Source: Siphonodentalium dalli | Taxonomy: Eukaryota; Mollusca; Scaphopoda; Gadilida; Siphonodentaliidae | Direction of reading: 5' to 3' | Length of the DNA: 64,000 nucleotides | Assembly (NCBI GenBank): GCA_032622095.1 | Contig: CP136068.1 | Location: 183,522,796 to 183,586,795, forward strand | Shown here: piece by piece, positions 58,530 to 64,000 of the stretch | Position numbering within the stretch: position 1 is the first letter of the stretch | How the letters are laid out: each line of letters opens with the position of its first letter | Notes under the pieces: generated by a model | Seen by the model: only the letters and a program-made list of their open reading frames with translations | Databases searched by the model: none | Told to the model about the DNA's origin: nothing | Made by a program: the position numbers and the translations under genes

Positions 58530-61050
58530 TGCAACATTAATCAGAAATGTACCAGTTTAACCCCCACATAACGTATACTGAACTATATGTGTACTGCAAC
58601 AGGAAAACCTACATGTATTCAATCACACTCTGAATGCATCACGCCAATGGTGTGCGGTAAGCAAATCACTGAACACCGGAGATACCTCACTAAGCCCACC
58701 GTGGATCACCTATATTCGCAGTGATTTTCGCGGTTCTCCACGCTGAACTTGTGTGGAAAGGAGTAATATACATCGACTTATTCCTGGAGACTGATCAGGG
58801 CTCATCGCGAATCATGCACACCATTGTGATTTATTTATTTTATACCAATAATAATTAAATATAGATAATTGTCAAACTTTGACTTTTTCAACATTTTAAT
58901 GACCACAACAATTACAATTTGTGGAAACTGTAGACATATGCCATGCGCTTCTCTATGCATGATTACATGGAACGTTCGTGGCAATTACCGGTGATCCATG
59001 GTGTGTCGCAGTAAATCACCGTGGAACATAGTGAAATTTGTATAAAACTGCAACCATGTAGTTTACACCACTATAGCGCTCGATATCCCCCAACCAAGCT
59101 TTCAGTTTTGAGTTGGTCATCGTGAATCACTCTCCCAAATACATCATCACTATGTTAAATGTTTTGCTGATCGCACTCCTGTTGCGTACTCTATTACGCT
59201 GGATCATAATTATCTCTAATACCAGTCTACACGTACATGTACACCTAAGAAAATATTTAACAACATTCCGTTTAATACACCGGTGTATAATGATCGTTCA
59301 CAACGCTATGTTAAATAAACCGCTGCTAAAGTATAGTTAATAGCAGACTTATTTTAGTAATAATCCGCTTACTATATATACACAGAAGCAGAATTATATG
59401 AATAAACATGTATACTACACCGGCCCATAATTATACTTCATAATGCTATCTGTAATACATTCGTTATCATTAAAAACACATGATCGAAAGTACTGTCGGT
59501 TCGACGGTGTCGGACCTTAGTAATGCCACACTCCCATTATGTGTCATCAGTTCTGCTGTGAATCACCGTTTTGTATGTGCACTGAATAATGGTCTAAATA
59601 AAATTGTACGTGATTCCAAGTTCATGACTGCAAAATTCAACAGTATGCTCCTGGTCAAATAATATACGACAGTGACTCCATACAGTATTACTAGATCTGA
59701 CTATGTTGATATTAAGTGTTTGTGTTCAGTGCAATGCATTCCGGTTGAGTTTTCCGGCGTGTTAATTCAGGGCAATACATTCCGATGGCTTGTGTCCAGT
59801 ATTAAATTACGTTAGCAAACCCAATTACCTTTATCATTAACGAATTGTCGTTTGCAACAGCATGCATCGTGAATTCATTATTGTTGTTTGGGAAAAGCTT
59901 AATTAAACATTGGTAGAATACTACTAAGACTGTCTGACTTTGGTTTCTATGTTAACCGGACAAATTATACATCTGAGATAACCGTCTGGTGCGGGCTGGT
60001 TGGTGATATTTTTTCGACCAAATTGTGGCAGCTGGGTTGAATTCGAGTGCCATTTTCGAGTAGATAATGTAGTCGGCTACGACTTAACTGATTCGACTCG
60101 TATGTTGATGTTGAAATAGTCATTGTATCGAAACACATGTGCATGTACCGTAATTACCCAAGCGGATAAACTTTACACACACTGTCTAGACTAATTCACA
60201 AGAGTTTGATGTCAACCTCTAGTGACAATAATGTCAACAACGTGGATATAAGAATGTTGGATGCTGTGAGTGTTGTCTGTTTTTAACATTGACATGATCA
60301 ATCCAGTCGACATGTACTGATTGCTTCAAAGTGCATACACTGATCCATGTACACGCACTAGAGCAAGGATTTCGATATCAACAACAACAACAACGAACTG
60401 ACGGTTTATCATAATTTCAACTTACCTGTAGTAGTACAAGACAAGTACAACTAATAATACCTAACTATTACAATTACACGGACCCATGTATCATCTTCAT
60501 AGGTTTACATCTTGGATATAAGAACATGGTCACCATTCGCCAAGTTATCACCATGCCAATGTATGGAGTCCGCTATTGATCAGAATGTTCATATCAAACT
60601 ACATGTACATATGACTCATTAATAGTGTCGTGGTATACGATACACAGTTTGACGCATCATGTTATCAAATGTCATAAAAAAATGTGTGACTATAGGAGAA
60701 TGTTGTCGCAAGTCATCGCGCAGTTATTACGAGGTATGTTGCTGTCAAAGGTTCCAATCCAACTAGCTGTGACTTTAGTGATATTGTCGTGATGTACATT
60801 TACGTATGCACCGGTTAACTGCTTGTTTATTAACAAAGCCAACAGTTAAGGTGGAACATCTAATAACCTATACACATAATATACTCAAGGCACCAGTAAA
60901 ACATAAGTCATATCAATTTAAGCAAATTTATATTGCAATCCATGATGTAATTTACATGTAACGCTGTATCCTTTTTAAAAATGGTTTCTTAAATATGCTT
61001 ACCGCTTTAAGAAAACCCAAATATTCAATTTAAATTAAACGATGAAATTT
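58530..61050. other. Region upstream of the recognised lectin exon
   Basis: Should contain the first exon(s) of the lectin gene, but none is identified. A good donor-like ctacag|gtaagt lies on the minus strand at ~60,421-60,430 without a matching signal peptide. Words such as ggtgatccatggtg, accactatagcgctc and atcactctccca link 59,000-59,140 with 1,310-1,385, a weak dispersed repeat. Confidence 0.45.
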
Positions 61051-61059
61051 ATTTCTGTT

Positions 61060-61890
61060 GGGGTTCTCCCAGTAATATTTGGGGAAATGCATTTCGCAGT
61101 AAATCGTGTAACTTTTGACACAGGATCATAAAGTGATATTCCTCACAAGGACTGTTTTCACATAAAACACACATTAAGTTGTCTACGGATTTTGTGGTTT
61201 CTTTTGTCCATCTATTTTTGTTACTGGTAATTCATGAATAGATGTTCTGATTTTCAATTTGTAGTAGAAAATGTAGTGACTCATTTGCATCGACTGCTTT
61301 AAGTTTCTGTAAAATAAGGCATGCGATGAAGTGGAAGTATTCAGGCTGCCAAAGAAGATGGTCATACTGTTCAATTAGTAGCGATTTTATGTTTCTTAAC
61401 TCTGCTTTGCTCAGTGCTAATTGGTTTGTAAACACATTTTCCATGTGGACGTCATGAATCACACAGTTCATTTTATTTTCGCAGCTTGGGATCCCTCTCA
61501 TTAATATATCTAAGTAAAAGAAATAAGTTCTTGGCTAGCTCCGATCATTCATGTGAAACTAGTTTGGACCAGTATGCTAGTGTCCCGTATTTTATTTCAA
61601 TCAATATAGGATAACTAAAAGTTCGGCATAAACCGTGTAAATTGGCGTACTAGATTCCAATAAAAGTAACTATTTTACAAAATTTCAAATGAAGTGTCTC
61701 GAAGATTTAGACTTTTTCAAAGCACCAAACATCACTTCCATATAACATAGTAGGCATAACCATAGAATCAAATAACTTGAATAAAATATCTAACGGTAAC
61801 CTAACTTTTCGAGTTCTATTCAGCAGACCGAATATTGCTTTCGTTGCGGTATCTTTAAGTGATGATAACGCCCCCAGTTGGGGTTAGTCT
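61060..61890 (-). pseudogene. Decayed 3' end of a LINE (RT C-terminal region)
   Basis: Reading the minus strand from ~61,870 to 61,060 gives a frame broken by several stops and frameshifts. Its wording is typical of LINE C-termini. A block with AIFGLLNRTRKVRLPLD and LFDSMVMPTMLYGSDVW is followed by LHLKFCK, then PILIEIKYGTLAYWSKLV, then QYDHLLWQPE. A final cysteine/histidine motif reads LCENSPCEEYHFMILC. The palm YADD region is missing, so this is a 5'-truncated, heavily mutated copy. I would place it in the CR1/Jockey-like clades (inference). Confidence 0.72.
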
Positions 61891-61960
61891 AGAAATATTA
61901 TTGCGTCACGGAAGTACATGACCTATATTCTCTGCAGTACCCCCAGTTGGGGTCAGCCTA
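61870..61960 (+). repeat. Duplicated cccccagttggggt motif
   Basis: Two copies (61,871 and 61,940) of a palindromic ccccagttgggg word, each followed by a (t/c)agcct- or tagtct-like continuation. Confidence 0.6.
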
Positions 61961-62084
61961 TTATGTTGCATCATGGTCTATTTGTATAATTAACATAATT
62001 TAGGTCACACTATATGAATGGTATATTATATACATGTATATCACATGATGATCTCGGTGGGGTAGCTTCAGCCTTGAATGTTAA

Positions 62085-62205
62085 AGGGACACTCGGTATT
62101 CATAAATTGAATTTAAAGAGACACTCGGCACTCACTGTAAATGAATGTTAAAGTGACACTAGGCACTCACTATGGATGAATGTTAAAGTGACACTCGCAG
62201 TGAAA
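62085..62205 (+). repeat. Short tandem repeat, gacactcggcactcact type
   Basis: Four diverged units of gaatgttaaagtgacactcg followed by gcactcactatggat run into the left A/T-rich terminus of the virus-like element and may form its outer part. Confidence 0.7.
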
Positions 62206-62371
62206 AACTTTGTTTCCAAAAAATAAAAAAAATGGAAATGTTCAAAAACTTCAAAAATTTCAAAAATTTCAAAAACTTCAAAAATTTCGAAAAATTAAAA
62301 AATTTCAAAAACTTAAAAGGAAAATCAATTTTTCCAAAAACTTCAAAAATTAAACAAAATTCAGGATTTAG

Positions 62372-63311
62372 TCAGAAATATGGCTTGTTGCCATTCCATT
62401 CACCCATATGTTGGTTCGTGTCCTCTTTTAGCACATTCTGTCGCAGACATAATGTGTCCAGGGTTGCGGCTTTTAAATTCACCAGTAGGTAAACGTTCGG
62501 TTCACTCGTCGCTTCCGAAAACTCTCGCATCATACGCTGAGGACATTCAGGATACATCTGTCTTGATAATGTTGAAATTAAACCCTTGTCAATTGGGTTA
62601 TTGAACAATAACAAATATTGACAATTTCGTCGTTGCGTCGGATCTTTGTTGTAGTAGAAATTCTGGTTCAAACTTATCAAAGATAAGTTCAAATGGTGAC
62701 TTCCTTCGGAATGTAAATTATTAACTCTTTGGTCTTTTGATGAAGTTTGCATCAAGTCATCGAATATAACTAGATTTTTATACCGGGGTTTTGGTAAGAG
62801 AATCCAAGTTTGCTGGTATTCCCCGTATAAAGTTGACCTGAGGGGTGACGGTATACTTTATGTCGTCATATAGGGGCTGCCAATATTTATAAAACCATAT
62901 TATTCTGTCAGTTGCGGGTGATATTTTTGAGGCAGACGTTTGTAGCAAGGTTTTCACAAAGTACGTCTTCCCACTAGATGTCGGTCCACTTACGCATGCC
63001 GTGAATGGATGCTTGAAGACAAAATCTTCATGTATATTGGCCATTGGATCATCAAAGCAGGATGTTATGTTGCTTTGTTGCTGTTTTCCCTGATGGTGTT
63101 GTAGTAACTGGTGTTGTTGTAATGGCTGATGTTGTCGTTGTTGTTGTGGCCGATGTTTCTGCTTGTTGCTGCTGCTGTGTGTTGCTGCTGCTTGGTGCTG
63201 CTGCTGTCGTGGTTGTAGGTTGACAAACTCAGTGTGCTCAGATTGTACATATCTTTCCCAATCATGGTTCCGCCCATACTCAATAGAGCAAATTGAACAC
63301 TGGTGCTTCAT
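62372..63311 (-). pseudogene. A32/FtsK-type packaging-ATPase-like gene, frameshifted
   Basis: The first frame (63,311-62,778, 177 codons) starts with a C2H2-like finger (CSIC at residues 5-8). Its expected first zinc-binding His appears replaced in YVQSEH. A Gln/His-rich stretch follows (about 34-80), then HPFTACVSGPTSSGKTYFVK with the Walker A loop at residues 109-116, then DRIIWFYKYWQPLYDD. After a stop at ~62,778 the neighbouring frame continues with LVIFDDLM (Walker B, ~62,755-62,775). It then runs to 62,372 with NNPIDKGLISTLSRQMYP and YLLVNLKA, wording typical of packaging ATPases in Polinton-like and adintovirus-like elements (family knowledge). A one-base frameshift therefore separates Walker A from Walker B, and this copy is inactive. 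The gene ends inside the left inverted terminus. Confidence 0.8.
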
Positions 63312-63539
63312 TTATACTTGACTAAAATATCTCGGGGTATATGGCTTTCCTTTATACAAATGTTCCTTATAACCTAAAATCTGTCCTGTATTGACGAAAA
63401 TGGCTCGACAGAAAAAGAGGCAAAAGTACAAGCTGACAAGGAACTTAAAAGTGAAGGCATGAGGCAATTTATGAATGGTTATGTTAGGACAATAATAAAG
63501 AATATCTAGCCGCGCAATGGGACTCTGCACAACAGAGTC

Positions 63540-63701
63540 ATGGATAAGGTGGACACATATTTGAATAATGGTTATGAAGATCGTGATGCAGTGAAAATGT
63601 AAATATTAAAGTACAAACCATTGCTAGAAAAGTTCATGGACGAAACAAATGACACATCTGACGAAAGTGTTGCCAATTCGGACGAAAGTGACAGTGAATA
63701 G
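63540..63701 (+). pseudogene. Small acidic-tailed reading frame of the virus-like element
   Basis: ATG at 63,540 opens 54 codons ending in TAG at 63,699-63,701, with one internal TAA at 63,600-63,602. The C-terminus is strongly acidic (TSDESVANSDESDSE). An upstream basic mini-frame at 63,400-63,462 (MARQKKRQKYKLTRNLKVKA) is on the same strand but in a different frame. Together they could be pieces of one decayed small gene transcribed divergently from the ATPase gene. I do not recognise the family. Confidence 0.4.
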
Positions 63702-64000
63702 TTAATATAATAAAAAAAATTGTAGTATGTACCACATGTCATGTTATTTTTCTCTTTTTCCCTTGCTCACTTGCTCTTTTCGGTGGCGCTCACCGCCGTT
63801 GCATGGTACCCCCAGAGCTTTACGGTGAATGTCAACAAGCCGTATTTCCGACTAAATCCTGAATTTTGTTTAATTTTTGGAAAAATTGATTTTCCTTTTA
63901 AGTTTTTTTAATTTTTTAATTTTTTTAATTTTTTGAAGTTTTTTTAATTTTTTTAATTTTTGAAGTTTTTTTAATTTTTGAAGTTTTTTTTAATTTTTGA

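Larger units (their letters stand above)
62230..64000. mobile_element. Small Polinton/adintovirus-like element with long inverted termini (right end outside window)
   Basis: The segment 62,296-62,386 (aaaaggaaaatcaatttttc ... caggatttagtcagaaatatggctt) recurs in reverse complement from 63,837 to the window end. The copies include the same A/T-rich 11-bp-type tandem repeats (ttcaaaaattt / aagttttttta). The inner ends of the two termini are ~1.45 kb apart. The interior holds a broken packaging-ATPase-like gene (minus strand) and a small acidic frame (plus strand). No DNA polymerase, integrase or capsid gene is present, so this is likely an internally deleted derivative of a larger virus-like transposon. 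The left outer boundary is uncertain and may extend to ~62,080. Confidence 0.72.

Noticed and set aside
60421-60540. Candidate first exon of the lectin gene before a good donor (ctacag|gtaagt)
   Set aside because: No ATG-led hydrophobic frame reaches the donor; the frames contain stops. It could be a 5' UTR exon, but I cannot support it.

Overview
The window looks like AT-rich, gene-poor, repeat-dense nuclear DNA of a marine invertebrate. A mollusc or other lophotrochozoan is my best guess, from the abundant acatgta/tacatgt words, an L1/Tx1-type LINE, many small inverted-repeat elements and a phase-1 C-type-lectin gene. This assignment is inference: no species-diagnostic gene is present. There are no operons, rRNAs or convincing tRNAs. 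Most long open frames are accidental or lie in repeats.

Layout. 0-6.7 kb: TTTGCGAT palindromic repeats, a mariner-type MITE (1,766-2,159) and several hairpin or dispersed repeats. 6.75-15.5 kb: an old dispersed repeat ('repeat A') split by a 7,555-bp foldback-like element (7,436-14,990). Its arms are GC-rich satellites in inverted orientation. Its core carries one minus-strand reading frame for a basic, coiled-coil protein. It has a 9-bp target duplication, and an uninterrupted repeat A copy at 28,102-28,110 shows the empty site. 18.7-25.3 kb: a large inverted duplication. Each arm holds the same CACCCCTGG-ended transposon with a 5-bp duplication, and one arm has a further nested insertion. 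25.7-33.6 kb: minisatellites, including a 130-bp array rich in TGACCTTGACC and a 2.6-kb GTCTAGAC array, plus an intact repeat A copy. 34-39.2 kb: a hAT-type MITE, a solo CACCCCTGG element, a broken reverse-transcriptase fragment and an element carrying ACGAGTTATCTCGT palindromes. 39.2-41.2 kb: a 29-bp minisatellite.

41.9-58.5 kb holds the one host gene I can support. It is on the minus strand and encodes a C-type lectin domain split over two phase-1 exons (58,519-58,328 and 43,195-42,977), followed by a terminal exon (42,182-41,890) with a PAN/apple-like cysteine pattern. The 15.1-kb intron between the lectin exons contains an antisense, apparently full-length LINE (44,866-51,100) with a 15-bp target duplication and a poly(A) tail, and a 430-bp MITE with 4-bp duplications (55,025-55,454).

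61-64 kb: a decayed LINE 3' end, then a small element with long A/T-rich inverted termini. It contains a broken packaging-ATPase-like gene of the Polinton/adintovirus type and a small acidic reading frame; its right end lies beyond the window. The window is mainly a record of nested mobile-element insertions, several of which can be ordered in time from filled and empty sites.
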